Positions 8,575-21,521 of a stretch of 64,000 nucleotides of DNA are shown here, piece by piece (the first letter of the stretch is position 1; each line of letters begins with the position of its first letter). The stretch is from Micromonospora humi. GTDB lineage: Bacteria > Actinomycetota > Actinomycetes > Mycobacteriales > Micromonosporaceae. The notes below the pieces were generated by a model. The model was given only the letters and a program-made list of their open reading frames with translations, was not told the origin of the DNA and ran no database searches. The DNA lies in NCBI RefSeq assembly GCF_900090105.1, contig NZ_FMDM01000004.1, positions 248,001 to 312,000 on the forward strand, given 5' to 3'. A program made the position numbers and the translations under genes.

Positions 8575-8591
8575 GACAGCTTCTCCGGGGG

Positions 8592-9551
<960 letters not shown>

Positions 9552-9634
9552 TTCTGCTCCTGGTCGTCCGGGCCGGAGTTGCCCGGCCACCGGTCAGCGG
9601 TTCGCGTCGAGGCTAACGCGATATAGCTCTTGTG

Positions 9635-9650
9635 GTCAACGTTGATTATT
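9635..9650 (+). promoter_or_regulatory. Candidate PadR operator upstream of ABC exporter
   Basis: GTCAACGTTGATTATT, with the 10-bp perfect palindrome TCAACGTTGA at 9636-9645. It lies about 85 bases upstream of the ATPase start. A related motif (GTCAAACTTGGTTATT) is found on the minus strand at 10266-10281 in front of the PadR gene. Sharing by both promoters is the reason for the call. Confidence 0.45.
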
Positions 9651-10254
9651 TCGTGTCACCGTCGGTCCAGCCGGACCAGTCCTCCCCGCGCTCCATCCCC
9701 GCGGGCAGGTACGACACCCCGGACTCGATCCGCTGCGCGATCCGCTCGCACCAGGCCGTCTCGGCCTCCGCCCGGGCCAGCCACAGCTCGAACATCCAGC
9801 CCACGTGCACCGGCTTGCGGGTGCGCACCCAGTCCGAGTCCAACGACGCGCGCATCGACTCGACGCCGGCGCGCAGCAGGTTGGCCCGGTTGCGCAGCGC
9901 CGCCGCGGCCTCGTCCCGGGGCATCGCCGGCAGGAACGAGAACGCCACCGCGAACGAGTCCGGCGACTCGTGGAGCTGCCACCACTGCGCCCGCAGCAAC
10001 GTCTCGAACTCGTCCTCCCCCTTCGCGGTCACCTCGTACGTGGTGCGGGCCGGACGGGCGCCCACCTGCTCCACCGAGACCGTCCGCAGCAGCCCCTCGT
10101 CGGTGAGCTTGCGCAGCGCGTGGTAGATCGAACCGGGCTGCACGTTCGCCCACTTGTCCGCACTCCAGCTCAGCAGCTCGCGGCGCACGTCGTAGCCGTG
10201 CACCGGCTGCATCCACCTGACCAGGCCCAGAATCATCATCCGCGTCGCCGACAC
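9646..10254 (-). CDS. PadR-family transcriptional regulator
   Basis: About 202 aa with a PadR winged helix at the N-terminus ([22 protein letters not shown], then [18 protein letters not shown]) and a Vir_Tc-type C-terminal helical domain with conserved Trp/Glu. PadR proteins repress exporters and release on ligand binding. The GTG at 10254 (VSATRMM) aligns best with the family; an ATG at 10299 would add 15 residues. It is encoded directly upstream of, and in the same direction as, the ABC exporter genes. The last bases overlap the candidate operator at 9635-9650. Confidence 0.9.
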   Translation of the reverse strand: MSATRMMILGLVRWMQPVHGYDVRRELLSWSADKWANVQPGSIYHALRKLTDEGLLRTVSVEQVGARPARTTYEVTAKGEDEFETLLRAQWWQLHESPDSFAVAFSFLPAMPRDEAAAALRNRANLLRAGVESMRASLDSDWVRTRKPVHVGWMFELWLARAEAETAWCERIAQRIESGVSYLPAGMERGEDWSGWTDGDTK

Positions 10255-10265
10255 CGGACAAGCGT

Positions 10266-10281
10266 AATAACCAAGTTTGAC
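10266..10281 (-). promoter_or_regulatory. Candidate PadR operator upstream of PadR gene
   Basis: Minus strand reads GTCAAACTTGGTTATT, matching 12 of 16 positions of the site at 9635-9650. It lies just upstream of the GTG start at 10254, a position suited to autorepression. Confidence 0.4.
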
Positions 10282-10371
10282 TACAGTGCGGCATCCCACA
10301 CTGAGCGATCGTTAGGGCCTGCATGCCGGCCGATACACTCCCGGCATCGACCTCCCGGGAGGAGCCCCAAG

Positions 10372-13685
<3,314 letters not shown>

Positions 13686-13689
13686 CCGC

Positions 13690-14238
13690 TCAGGAGAAGA
13701 GCCGGCCGACCACCGCCCGGGCGGCCGGCTCCGGGTCGGCGCCCACCCGCGACGGCAGGGCACCGGCCAGCCACAGCTCGGCGAAGCCGTGCGCGATCGA
13801 CCAGGCGGCCAGCGCGTCCGCGTCCGGCTCCCGGCCGGTGTGCCGGGACACCCCGCCGCGCAGCAGCTCCCCGGTCCTCTCCCGGGCGGCCACCAGCTCC
13901 GGGTCGTCGGCCCGGTAGAGGTCCGGGCGGAACATCACCTCGAAGTGCGCGCGGTGCCGGACCGCGAAGACGACGTACGCGACCCCGCTCTCCCGGAAGT
14001 CGTCGCCCGCTGCCCGCAGCGCCTCGCCGAGCCCGTCGAAACCCTGGACGGCGAGCGCGGTGAGCAGCCCGGCCTTGTCCCCGAAGTGGTGCGCGGGCGC
14101 CGCGTGCGACACGCCGGCCCGGCGGGCGAGGTCGCGCAGGCTCAACGCGGCCGGGCCGGACTCGGCGATCGCCTCCACCGCGGCGGCCAGGAGCGTGCGG
14201 CGCAGGTCCCCGTGGTGGTAGGAGCGGGAGGACGTCAT
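13690..14238 (-). CDS. TetR-family transcriptional regulator
   Basis: 182 aa. N-terminal TetR helix-turn-helix: YHHGDLRRTLLAAAVEAIAE, then LSLRDLARRAGVSHAAPAHHFGDK, with a TetR_C-type ligand domain after residue 75. It is divergent from the DoxX-like gene, and the intervening 86 bases hold two copies of the palindrome CTTGTC-N3-GACAAG. That strongly suggests control of both itself and its neighbour. Start ATG at 14238. The four bases between its stop and the end of the GuaB1 gene leave no room for a separate terminator. The inducer is unknown. Confidence 0.93.
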   Translation of the reverse strand: MTSSRSYHHGDLRRTLLAAAVEAIAESGPAALSLRDLARRAGVSHAAPAHHFGDKAGLLTALAVQGFDGLGEALRAAGDDFRESGVAYVVFAVRHRAHFEVMFRPDLYRADDPELVAARERTGELLRGGVSRHTGREPDADALAAWSIAHGFAELWLAGALPSRVGADPEPAARAVVGRLFS

Positions 14239-14251
14239 GACCTCACCCTAA

Positions 14252-14304
14252 CTTGTCATTGACAAGATAGCACTCGTGGCAGCAATCTTGTCGCTGACAA
14301 GATT
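14252..14304. promoter_or_regulatory. Twin TetR operators between TetR and DoxX-like genes
   Basis: Two palindromes with the same half-site: CTTGTCATTGACAAG at 14252-14266 and AATCTTGTC-GCT-GACAAGATT at 14284-14304 (perfect 9-base arms). Centres are 35 bases apart. They lie in the divergent promoter region, so one repressor can cover both promoters. Confidence 0.85.
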
Positions 14305-14324
14305 GGACGACGGAGGGACGACCC

Positions 14325-14768
14325 GTGGCACCCCTGATCGCACTTCTCGCCGGCACCGCCCTGGCCCGGATCGCCGGCCCGCTCGGCGTGGACGCGCTCG
14401 ACGGCTGGCACCCCGCGCTGCGGGTCGGCCTGTCCCTGATGTTCGTGCTGACCGGCGCGGCCCACTTCACGTCCCGGCGGGCTGACCTGGTCGCGATGGT
14501 CCCCCCGGCGCTGCCCCGGCCCGACCTGCTGGTCACGCTCACCGGCGTACTGGAACTCGCCGGCGCGGTCGCCCTCCTCCCGCCGGCGACCGCGCGCTGG
14601 GCGGCGGCCGGCCTGGCGTTGCTGATGCTGGCCATGTTCCCGGCCAACGTCTCGGCCACCCGCCGCCGGCTGACACTCGCCGGCCGACCGGTTACTCCGC
14701 TCGCCGCGCGGACGGCACTCCAGGTCGTCTTCGTGGCCGCCGCGCTCGCGGTCGTCCTGGGCAACTGA
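14325..14768 (+). CDS. DoxX-like membrane protein
   Basis: 147 aa, four predicted membrane helices. The segment LRVGLSLMFVLTGAAHF, then MVPPALPRPDLLVTLTGVLELAGAVALL, is typical of the DoxX/DoxX-like family. These proteins are poorly understood; some relate to redox or oxidative stress complexes. The GTG start at 14325 follows CGGAGGGA. Two TetR operator palindromes sit immediately upstream, so expression is probably released by a small ligand of the divergent TetR protein. A convergent MFS gene and a palindromic repeat lie downstream. Confidence 0.82.
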   Translation: MAPLIALLAGTALARIAGPLGVDALDGWHPALRVGLSLMFVLTGAAHFTSRRADLVAMVPPALPRPDLLVTLTGVLELAGAVALLPPATARWAAAGLALLMLAMFPANVSATRRRLTLAGRPVTPLAARTALQVVFVAAALAVVLGN

Positions 14769-14828
14769 ACGCGCTCGGACCTGCCCCCCGGGCCGGCTCC
14801 TCCGCTCCGGTCGACGGGGTGGTGGGCG

Positions 14829-16448
14829 TCAGGTGTTAACAGGGGCCCCCTCCTCTACCGAATGCGTTAAGCGGGGGCCCCTCCTTACACCCAGGCGGAG
14901 GCAGGCGAGCAGGCCGACCAGCAGGAAGCCGGCGGCGGTGAACGCGGCGTAGCGGGTGGCGTCGGAGAACGCCGCCTTTGCCTCCTCGGCGATCGGCGCG
15001 GTACGCGGGTCCGCCGCCAGCCCGGTGATCGCCGCGCCGGCGCTCTCCTTGACCGCGGTCACCACCTGGTCCCGCCCAGCAGGGTCGAGGCCGGGCTGGT
15101 CGGCCAGCCGGTCGCCGAGGAGCCCGCCGAGGCCGGCGAAGAGCACGGTGCCGAGCACCGCGATGCCGAGCGCCGAGCCGACCTGCCGGGCGGTGCTCTG
15201 CAGGCCGGAGCCCTGCCCGCTGCGCCGCACCGGCACCTCGGCCAGGGAGACGCCGGTGAGCTGCGCGGTGGCCAGGCCGACGCCGACGCCGTAGACGAAG
15301 AGGAACGCCACCGGCGCCCACCAGCGGGTGTCCGGCGCGACCACGAGGCCCAGCCCGGCGACGCCGACCAGCTCGGCGGCGACGCCGAGTTGCACCACCC
15401 GGGCCGCACCCCAGCGCTGGGTGAGCGGTGCGCCGATGCCGCTGGCCAGGAAGCTGCCGACGGCGAGCGGCAGCAGCGCCAGGCCGGTGCGGAAGGCGCT
15501 GTAGCCGAGCACGTTCTGGAACCACAGCGGCAGCGCGAAGAGCAGGCCGAACTCGCCCAGGCTGACGATCGCGGCGGCGAGGATGCCGGTGCGGAACGAT
15601 CCGATGCCGAACAGCGACAGGTCGAGCAGCGCGGGCCGGCCGGCCCGATTGCGGCGCACCTGCTGGGCCAGGAAGATCCCGAGCGCGGTCAGCCCGGCCA
15701 GCGCGGCCACCGGCACCGGCGAGATCGAGGCGGTCCAGTCCAGGCCGAACAGGCTGAACGGCCGTTCCCGCTCCCACCAGCCGTAGGTGCGGCCCTCGAT
15801 CAGCGCGAACACCACGCCGGTCATGCCGACCACCGAGAGCAGCGCGCCGAGCAGGTCGACGCCGCGTTCGGCGCGGTCGTCGCGGGACTCGGCGACCAGC
15901 AGCAGGGTGCCCACGATCACGGCGAGGCTGACCGGGACGTTGATCCCGAACGCCCACCGCCAGGAGTACGTGGTGGTGAGCCAGCCGCCGAGCAGCGGCC
16001 CGAGCGCCGCCGCGCCGCCGATGGTGGAGCCCCAGACGGCGAACGCGATGCCCCGTTCCCGGCCGGTGAAGTTGGCGTTGAGCAGGGAGAGCGAGGTGGG
16101 CAGCATCATCGCCCCGCCGATGCCCTGGAGCACCCGGGCGCCGATCAGCGCCTCGCCCGAGCCGGCGAGCGCCGCCAGCACGCTCGCCACCACGAAGACG
16201 CTCACCCCGGTGACGAACATCCGCCGCCGTCCGGACCGGTCGGCGAAGCGGCCGGCGACCAGCAGCAACGCCGCGAAGACCAGGGTGTACGCCTCCTGCA
16301 CCCACTGCGCGTCGGTGGCGGTGATGTCCAGGTCCCGGATGATCTGCGGCACCGCGACGTTCACGATGGTGGCGTCCACGATGATCATGGCGACGCCGAG
16401 GCTGATGGCGAGCAGCCCGAACCAGCGTCCGCGCCCGTCGCTGCGCAT
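14829..16448 (-). CDS. DHA2-family MFS drug efflux transporter
   Basis: 539 aa with 14 predicted helices, EmrB/QacA type. Motif A reads GRFADRSGRRRMFV, and motif C-like residues lie in ATYSWRWAFGINVPV. Such pumps expel lipophilic cations and antibiotics using proton motive force. A MarR gene is divergent at 16505, with a palindrome between, so induction by a substrate is likely. Oddity: the reading frame passes straight through the 60-bp palindromic repeat at 14832-14891 and stops at a TGA immediately after it. The last 20 residues are thus repeat-encoded and probably dispensable. Confidence 0.93.
   Translation of the reverse strand: MRSDGRGRWFGLLAISLGVAMIIVDATIVNVAVPQIIRDLDITATDAQWVQEAYTLVFAALLLVAGRFADRSGRRRMFVTGVSVFVVASVLAALAGSGEALIGARVLQGIGGAMMLPTSLSLLNANFTGRERGIAFAVWGSTIGGAAALGPLLGGWLTTTYSWRWAFGINVPVSLAVIVGTLLLVAESRDDRAERGVDLLGALLSVVGMTGVVFALIEGRTYGWWERERPFSLFGLDWTASISPVPVAALAGLTALGIFLAQQVRRNRAGRPALLDLSLFGIGSFRTGILAAAIVSLGEFGLLFALPLWFQNVLGYSAFRTGLALLPLAVGSFLASGIGAPLTQRWGAARVVQLGVAAELVGVAGLGLVVAPDTRWWAPVAFLFVYGVGVGLATAQLTGVSLAEVPVRRSGQGSGLQSTARQVGSALGIAVLGTVLFAGLGGLLGDRLADQPGLDPAGRDQVVTAVKESAGAAITGLAADPRTAPIAEEAKAAFSDATRYAAFTAAGFLLVGLLACLRLGVRRGPRLTHSVEEGAPVNT
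14832..14891 (+). repeat. Palindromic repeat element, copy 3
   Basis: 60 bp: GGTGTTAACAGGGGCCCC start, core CCTCTACCGAATGCGTTAA identical to copy 1, then GGGGGCCCC and CCTTACACC. It forms the 3' end of the MFS coding region, which reads through it. It lies between convergent genes, where a bidirectional terminator would be expected. Confidence 0.85.
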
Positions 16449-16463
16449 GGCACCCTCCCCTTT

Positions 16464-16482
16464 TAGCTAGATTTTCTAGCTA
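16464..16482. promoter_or_regulatory. MarR operator palindrome
   Basis: TAGCTAG-ATTTT-CTAGCTA, perfect 7-base arms in an AT-rich patch between the divergent MFS pump (start 16448) and MarR gene (start 16505). A further CTAGC half-site follows at 16492-16496. Placement fits autoregulated repression of the pump. Confidence 0.75.
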
Positions 16483-16504
16483 CCCGAGATGCTAGCTTTA
16501 ACCC

Positions 16505-17032
16505 GTGGAGGGGTCGCCGTCAACCGGAGCGGCCGGGCCCACCGGCCCGCCGCCGAGCAGCGAGGCCGCCCGGGCACTGCGCGAGATGCTGCGGGTCGCC
16601 GGGGACACCCGCGGCGCGCTGGCCCGCCGCCTCGGCATCGGCGCGACCGACGCCGCCGCCATCGACCACCTGATCTCCAGCCCCGAGCCGCTGGGCCCGG
16701 TCGAGCTGGGCAACCGGCTCGGCATCCGGTCCGCGTCCGCCACCACCCTCGTCGACCGGCTGGTGCGCGCCGGCCACGTCGCCCGCGCCCCGCACCCGCA
16801 CGACCGCCGGCGGCTCAGCCTCCAGGTGACCGAGCACGCGGTCGGCGAGGTGCTGGAGGCGCTGCGACCGATGCTCGTCGGCGTCGACCGGGCCGTCGCC
16901 CGGCTCACCCCGGAGCAGGCCGAGGCCACCGCGATGTTCCTGCGCGAGGTAGCGGCCGTGATGCGCGACTACGTGGCGAGCGCCCCGGACGAGCCGCCAC
17001 CGCCCCGACGCGGCGGCGCCGAGGGCGGCTGA
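16505..17032 (+). CDS. MarR-family transcriptional regulator
   Basis: 175 aa. The winged helix occupies about residues 55-115: PVELGNRLGIRSASATTLVDRLVRAGHV is the DNA-reading helix and PHPHDRRRLSLQVTEHA the wing with the family's DRR motif. It is divergent from the DHA2 pump and separated by a perfect palindrome, so probably represses the pump until bound by a drug-like ligand. The GTG at 16505 is 23 bases from the operator. The Pro/Arg-rich C-terminus is variable. The following gene is a second MarR protein with its own promoter region. Confidence 0.9.
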   Translation: MEGSPSTGAAGPTGPPPSSEAARALREMLRVAGDTRGALARRLGIGATDAAAIDHLISSPEPLGPVELGNRLGIRSASATTLVDRLVRAGHVARAPHPHDRRRLSLQVTEHAVGEVLEALRPMLVGVDRAVARLTPEQAEATAMFLREVAAVMRDYVASAPDEPPPPRRGGAEGG

Positions 17033-17088
17033 GGTGATTCTCAGAAATTAGTTTGGGGCCTGATGATTCGGGGGCTAATCTAGCGCCC

Positions 17089-17616
17089 GTGAACATGGGA
17101 CCGCTCGTCCGCTTCCCCGACGCGCTGCAGCACGCGCCGCTCGGCCGGCTCGTCTCCATCGCCGGCCACGTCGTCGAGCAGCACTGGGGGCGCTACCTGG
17201 CCGAGCATCACGGCCTCACCTCCGCCGGCATGCGCGTGCTGATGATCCTGCTGCGCTCCGGCGACGTCACCCACCGCGAGATGGCGGAGTTGTGCTTCGT
17301 GCGGCCGGCCACCCTCACCGGCATCGTCGACACCCTGGAACGTGACGGCTTCGTCGTCCGGCGACGGAGCCCCGAGGACCGCCGCACCGTCCAGCTCACA
17401 CTCACCGACAAGGGCCAGGAGCACGCCCGCGCGATCATCGACATGATCCACAGCGACCGGCCGCTGACCTCGGTCGACGCCGACCCGGCCAAGCGTGCGG
17501 TGATCCGCGAGTTCCTGACCGAAATCATCACCGGCATGTCCGACGGGGACCTCCGTCGGTTGAACCGGGACAGCGAGTCCGACACCGAGTCGCCAACGGG
17601 GAGACATCCGTGCTGA
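17089..17616 (+). CDS. MarR-family regulator of ABC exporter operon
   Basis: 175 aa MarR protein: [44 protein letters not shown], and the wing [17 protein letters not shown]. The GTG at 17089 is preferred (ATG six bases later also possible); the TTG at 17053 lies inside the promoter. Upstream, ATTAG (17047-17051) and CTAAT (17075-17079) form a spaced inverted repeat, a candidate operator. The coding end overlaps the start of the first ABC gene by seven bases, so regulator and exporter are one operon. Confidence 0.9.
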   Translation: MNMGPLVRFPDALQHAPLGRLVSIAGHVVEQHWGRYLAEHHGLTSAGMRVLMILLRSGDVTHREMAELCFVRPATLTGIVDTLERDGFVVRRRSPEDRRTVQLTLTDKGQEHARAIIDMIHSDRPLTSVDADPAKRAVIREFLTEIITGMSDGDLRRLNRDSESDTESPTGRHPC

Positions 17617-19343
17617 TCCGCCTGCTCCGCACCCACCTACGCCCGTACCGACGACTACTGGCCGCCGTGGTGGCGCTCCAGTTCGTCGGGACGATGGCCT
17701 CGCTCTACCTGCCCAGCCTGAACGCCGACATCATCGACCGCGGCGTCGCCCGCGGCGACACCGACCAGATCCTGCGTACGGGCGGGTGGATGCTGGTGGT
17801 CAGCCTGCTGCAGATCGCCTGCTCGATCGCCGCCGTCTACCTCGGCGCGAAGACCGCGATGGGCTTCGGCCGGGACGTCCGGGCCGCCATCTTCGGGCAC
17901 GTCAACCGCTTCTCCGCCCGCGAGGTCGCCCGCTTCGGCGCCCCGTCGCTGATCACCCGCAACACCAACGACGTCCAGCAGGTGCAGATGCTGGTGCTGC
18001 TGAGCTGCACCATGCTGGTGGCCGCGCCGATCATGAGCGTCGGCGGCGTGGTGATGGCGCTGCGCGAGGACGTCGGGCTCTCCTGGCTGATGCTGGTCTG
18101 CGTGCCGGTGCTGGCCGTCGCGCTGGGCCTGATCATCCGCCGGATGGTGCCGGGCTTCCGGCTCATGCAGACCCGCATCGACACCGTCAACCGGGTGCTA
18201 CGCGAACAGATCACCGGCATCCGGGTGGTCCGCGCCTTCGTCCGCGAGCCGTACGAGACCGACCGCTTCCGGGTCGCCAACACCGAGCTGACCGCGACCG
18301 CGCTGCGCATCGGCCGGCTCCAGGCGCTGATCTTCCCGATCGTGATGCTGGTGCTCAACGTCTCCAGCGTCGCGGTGCTCTGGTTCGGCGCGAGCCGGGT
18401 CGACTCCGGTCAGATCCAGATCGGCGCGCTGACCGCGTTCCTGGCGTACCTGATGCAGATCCTGATGGCGGTCATGATGGCCACCTTCATGCTGATGATG
18501 GTGCCCCGCGCCGCGGTCTGCGCGGAACGCATCGAGGAGGTGCTGGACACCGAGTCGTCGGTGGTGCCGGCGCCCGCACCGGTGACCGAGGTCTCCGGCC
18601 ACGGCGAGCTGGAGCTGCGCGGCGCCGGCTTCCAGTACCCCGGCGCCAACGCGCCGGTGCTGCACGACATCTCGTTCCGGGCCCGGCCCGGCCGGACCAC
18701 GGCGATCATCGGTTCCACCGGCGCCGGCAAGACCACGCTGCTGACGCTGATCCCGCGGCTGGTCGACCCGACCGCCGGCGCGATCCTGGTCGACGGCGTG
18801 GACGTGCGGGAGCTGGCCCCGGACGAGCTGTGGCGGCGGATCGGGCTGGTGCCGCAGCGGCCGTACCTGTTCAGCGGCACGGTGGCGAGCAACCTGCGCT
18901 ACGGCAACCCGGACGCCACCGACGCGGACCTGTGGGCGGCCCTGGAGATCGCCCAGGCACGCGACTTCGTGACCGAGATGCCCGGCGGGTTGGACGCGCC
19001 GATCGCGCAGGGTGGCACGAACGTCTCCGGCGGCCAGCGGCAACGCCTGGCCATCGCCCGCGCGCTGGTACGCAAGCCGGAGATCTACCTCTTCGACGAC
19101 TCCTTCTCCGCGCTCGACCTCGGCACGGACGCCCGGTTGCGGGCCGCCCTCAAGCCGGTCACCGCGGACGCGGCGGTGGTGATCGTGGCCCAGCGGGTCT
19201 CCACGATCGTCGACGCCGACCAGATCATCGTGCTCGAGGACGGGGGTGTCGTCGGGATGGGACGGCACGGGGAACTGCTGGAGAACTGCCCGACGTACGC
19301 CGAGATCGTGGCGTCGCAGCAGACCGCGGGGGTGGCGGCATGA
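17610..19343 (+). CDS. Heterodimeric ABC exporter subunit 1 (degenerate ATP site)
   Basis: 577 aa, membrane domain (six helices, 1-310) fused to a nucleotide-binding domain. Walker [10 protein letters not shown] about residue 367, signature NVSGGQRQR about 470, Walker [12 protein letters not shown] about 492. The catalytic Glu after Walker B is Asp here, the mark of the non-hydrolysing site in heterodimeric exporters of the LmrCD/TM287-288 kind. Its partner is the next gene, which overlaps by four bases (ATGA). Together with the MarR gene this is probably a regulated multidrug or lipid exporter. Confidence 0.93.
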   Translation: MLIRLLRTHLRPYRRLLAAVVALQFVGTMASLYLPSLNADIIDRGVARGDTDQILRTGGWMLVVSLLQIACSIAAVYLGAKTAMGFGRDVRAAIFGHVNRFSAREVARFGAPSLITRNTNDVQQVQMLVLLSCTMLVAAPIMSVGGVVMALREDVGLSWLMLVCVPVLAVALGLIIRRMVPGFRLMQTRIDTVNRVLREQITGIRVVRAFVREPYETDRFRVANTELTATALRIGRLQALIFPIVMLVLNVSSVAVLWFGASRVDSGQIQIGALTAFLAYLMQILMAVMMATFMLMMVPRAAVCAERIEEVLDTESSVVPAPAPVTEVSGHGELELRGAGFQYPGANAPVLHDISFRARPGRTTAIIGSTGAGKTTLLTLIPRLVDPTAGAILVDGVDVRELAPDELWRRIGLVPQRPYLFSGTVASNLRYGNPDATDADLWAALEIAQARDFVTEMPGGLDAPIAQGGTNVSGGQRQRLAIARALVRKPEIYLFDDSFSALDLGTDARLRAALKPVTADAAVVIVAQRVSTIVDADQIIVLEDGGVVGMGRHGELLENCPTYAEIVASQQTAGVAA

Positions 19344-21448
19344 GCGAACGCACCGAGCGCAGCGAGGGCCGTGAGGGCATGCCCGGCCAGCACGGCGTGA
19401 CGGCGGGCAAGGGCACGGCCGTCCCGCAGCAGGGCGAGCCGAAGCGGCTGCCGCCGGCCGGGCGGCGCCCCGGCGGCCCGCCGCACATGAGCATGGGCAT
19501 GCCGGCCGAGAAGGCGATGCGGTTCGGGCCGTCCGCCCGCCGGCTGCTGGGGCGACTGCGGCCGCATCGGGTCCCGCTCACCGGCGTGCTGGCGCTGGCG
19601 CTGGCCAGCGTCGGCCTGAGCGTGGTCGGGCCGAAGGTGCTCGGGCACGCCACCGACCTGATCTTCAACGGGGTGATCGGCCGGCAGCTGCCGGCCGGCA
19701 CCAGCACCGAGGCGGCGGTGGCCGCGGCCCGGGCCTCGGGCAACGGCAACTTCGCCGACATGCTGGCCCGGATGGACGTGGTGCCCGGCGTGGGCATCGA
19801 CTTCGACCGGCTGGGGCGGGTGCTGGCGTTCGCGGTCGCGCTCTACGTCGTCGCCGGCGTCCTGATGTGGGCGCAGGGTTGGGTGCTCAACGGCGTGGTG
19901 CAGCGCACCGTGCTGCGGCTGCGCGCCGACGTGGAGGACAAGCTCAACCGACTGCCGCTGCCCTACTTCGACAAGCAGCCCCGTGGCGAGCTGCTCAGCC
20001 GGGTCACCAACGACATCGACAACATCTCGCAGACGCTCCAGCAGACGCTGAGCCAGCTGCTCACGTCGCTGCTGACGGTCGTCGGCGTACTCGGGATGAT
20101 GTTCTGGATCTCGCCGCTGCTCGCGCTGGTGGCCCTGGTCGCGATCCCGCTGTCGGTGATCGTCACCGGCCAGATCGCCAAGCGGTCGCAGCGCAAGTTC
20201 ATCGCCCAGTGGACGCACACCGGCGAGCTGAACGCCCAGATCGAGGAGGCCTACACCGGGCACGAGCTGGTCAAGGTGTTCGGCCGGCAGAAGGAGGTGG
20301 AGGCCGCCTTCCGCGCCAAGAACGAGGAGCTGTTCACGGCCAGCTTCGGCGCCCAGTTCGTCTCCGGGATCATCATGCCGGCGATGTTCTTCATCGGGAA
20401 CCTCAGCTATGTCGCCATCGCGGTGGTCGGCGGCCTGCGGGTGGCCTCCGGCGCGATCAGCCTCGGTGACGTGCAGGCGTTCATCCAGTACTCGCGGCAG
20501 TTCACCCAGCCGCTGACCCAGGTCGCGTCGATGGCCAACCTGCTCCAGTCCGGGGTGGCCTCGGCCGAGCGGGTCTTCGCGGTGCTGGACGCCGACGAGC
20601 AGAGCGCCGACCCGGCCGAGCCGGCCCGGGTGACCGACCCGCACGGCCGGGTCGAGTTCGAGCGGGTCTCCTTCCGGTACGACCCGGACCAGCCGCTGAT
20701 CGACGACCTCTCCCTGGTCGCCGAGCCCGGGCACACGGTGGCCATCGTCGGTCCCACCGGCGCCGGCAAGACCACCCTGGTCAACCTGGTCATGCGCTTC
20801 TACGAGCTGGACGCCGGGCGGATCACCCTGGACGGGGTGGACATCAGCACCATGCGCCGCGACGACCTGCGCGGCCGGATCGGCATGGTGCTGCAGGACA
20901 CCTGGCTCTTCGGCGGCACCATCCGGGACAACATCGCCTACGGGCGACCGGACGCCACCGAGGAGGAGATCCTGGCCGCCGCCCGGGCCACCTTCGTGGA
21001 CCGGTTCGTGCGCAGCCTGCCGGACGGCTACGACACCGTGATCGACGAGGAGGGCAGCAACGTCAGCGCCGGCGAGAAGCAGCTCATCACCATCGCGCGG
21101 GCGTTCCTGGCCGAGCCGTCGCTGCTGATCCTGGACGAGGCGACCAGCTCGGTGGACACCCGGACCGAGGTGCTGCTCCAACGCGCCATGGCGGCGCTGC
21201 GCTCCGACCGGACCAGCTTCGTCATCGCGCACCGGCTCTCCACCATCCGCGACGCCGACCTGATCCTGATGATGGAGCGGGGCCGGATCGTCGAGCAGGG
21301 CACCCACGACCAACTGGTCGCCGCCGACGGCGCGTACGCGCGGCTCTACCGGGCGCAGTTCACCGGTGCGGTGATCTCCGACGAGGTGCCGGCGCCGGCG
21401 GGCCCGCCGGCCGGGATCCGGTCCACCGGCACGCCGGTCGGGAACTGA
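19340..21448 (+). CDS. Heterodimeric ABC exporter subunit 2 (catalytic)
   Basis: 702 aa. A 60-residue hydrophilic Pro/Gly/Arg-rich extension precedes six helices and an NBD. Walker [10 protein letters not shown] about residue 470, Walker [13 protein letters not shown] about 595 with the catalytic Glu. The signature is NVSAGEKQL, departing from LSGGQ. That complements subunit 1: the degenerate site would combine subunit 1's Asp-type Walker B with this altered signature. An extracellular insert (about 110-155) after helix 1 is longer than usual. ATG at 19340 overlaps the previous stop; upstream open frame is a shadow. Confidence 0.93.
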   Translation: MSERTERSEGREGMPGQHGVTAGKGTAVPQQGEPKRLPPAGRRPGGPPHMSMGMPAEKAMRFGPSARRLLGRLRPHRVPLTGVLALALASVGLSVVGPKVLGHATDLIFNGVIGRQLPAGTSTEAAVAAARASGNGNFADMLARMDVVPGVGIDFDRLGRVLAFAVALYVVAGVLMWAQGWVLNGVVQRTVLRLRADVEDKLNRLPLPYFDKQPRGELLSRVTNDIDNISQTLQQTLSQLLTSLLTVVGVLGMMFWISPLLALVALVAIPLSVIVTGQIAKRSQRKFIAQWTHTGELNAQIEEAYTGHELVKVFGRQKEVEAAFRAKNEELFTASFGAQFVSGIIMPAMFFIGNLSYVAIAVVGGLRVASGAISLGDVQAFIQYSRQFTQPLTQVASMANLLQSGVASAERVFAVLDADEQSADPAEPARVTDPHGRVEFERVSFRYDPDQPLIDDLSLVAEPGHTVAIVGPTGAGKTTLVNLVMRFYELDAGRITLDGVDISTMRRDDLRGRIGMVLQDTWLFGGTIRDNIAYGRPDATEEEILAAARATFVDRFVRSLPDGYDTVIDEEGSNVSAGEKQLITIARAFLAEPSLLILDEATSSVDTRTEVLLQRAMAALRSDRTSFVIAHRLSTIRDADLILMMERGRIVEQGTHDQLVAADGAYARLYRAQFTGAVISDEVPAPAGPPAGIRSTGTPVGN

Positions 21449-21480
21449 CGTGGATCCCGCGACAGCTCCGAGGCCGGGCA

Positions 21481-21511
21481 CCGCCCGGGTGACAGTGGGT
21501 CACCCGGGCGG
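21481..21511. terminator. Bidirectional terminator between ABC exporter and ThrRS
   Basis: Perfect 13-base arms at 21481-21493 and 21499-21511 around a 5-base loop, between convergent genes ending at 21448 and 21522. Confidence 0.85.
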
Positions 21512-21521
21512 CGGGGTCGGG

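Noticed and set aside
17053..17088. TTG start for the second MarR protein
   Set aside because: The stretch contains the -10-like TAATCT and an inverted repeat, so it is promoter DNA; the GTG at 17089 fits the family.
19085..21481. A long minus-strand frame opposite the ABC exporter genes
   Set aside because: Shadow of two well-supported genes; no domain is recognisable in it.
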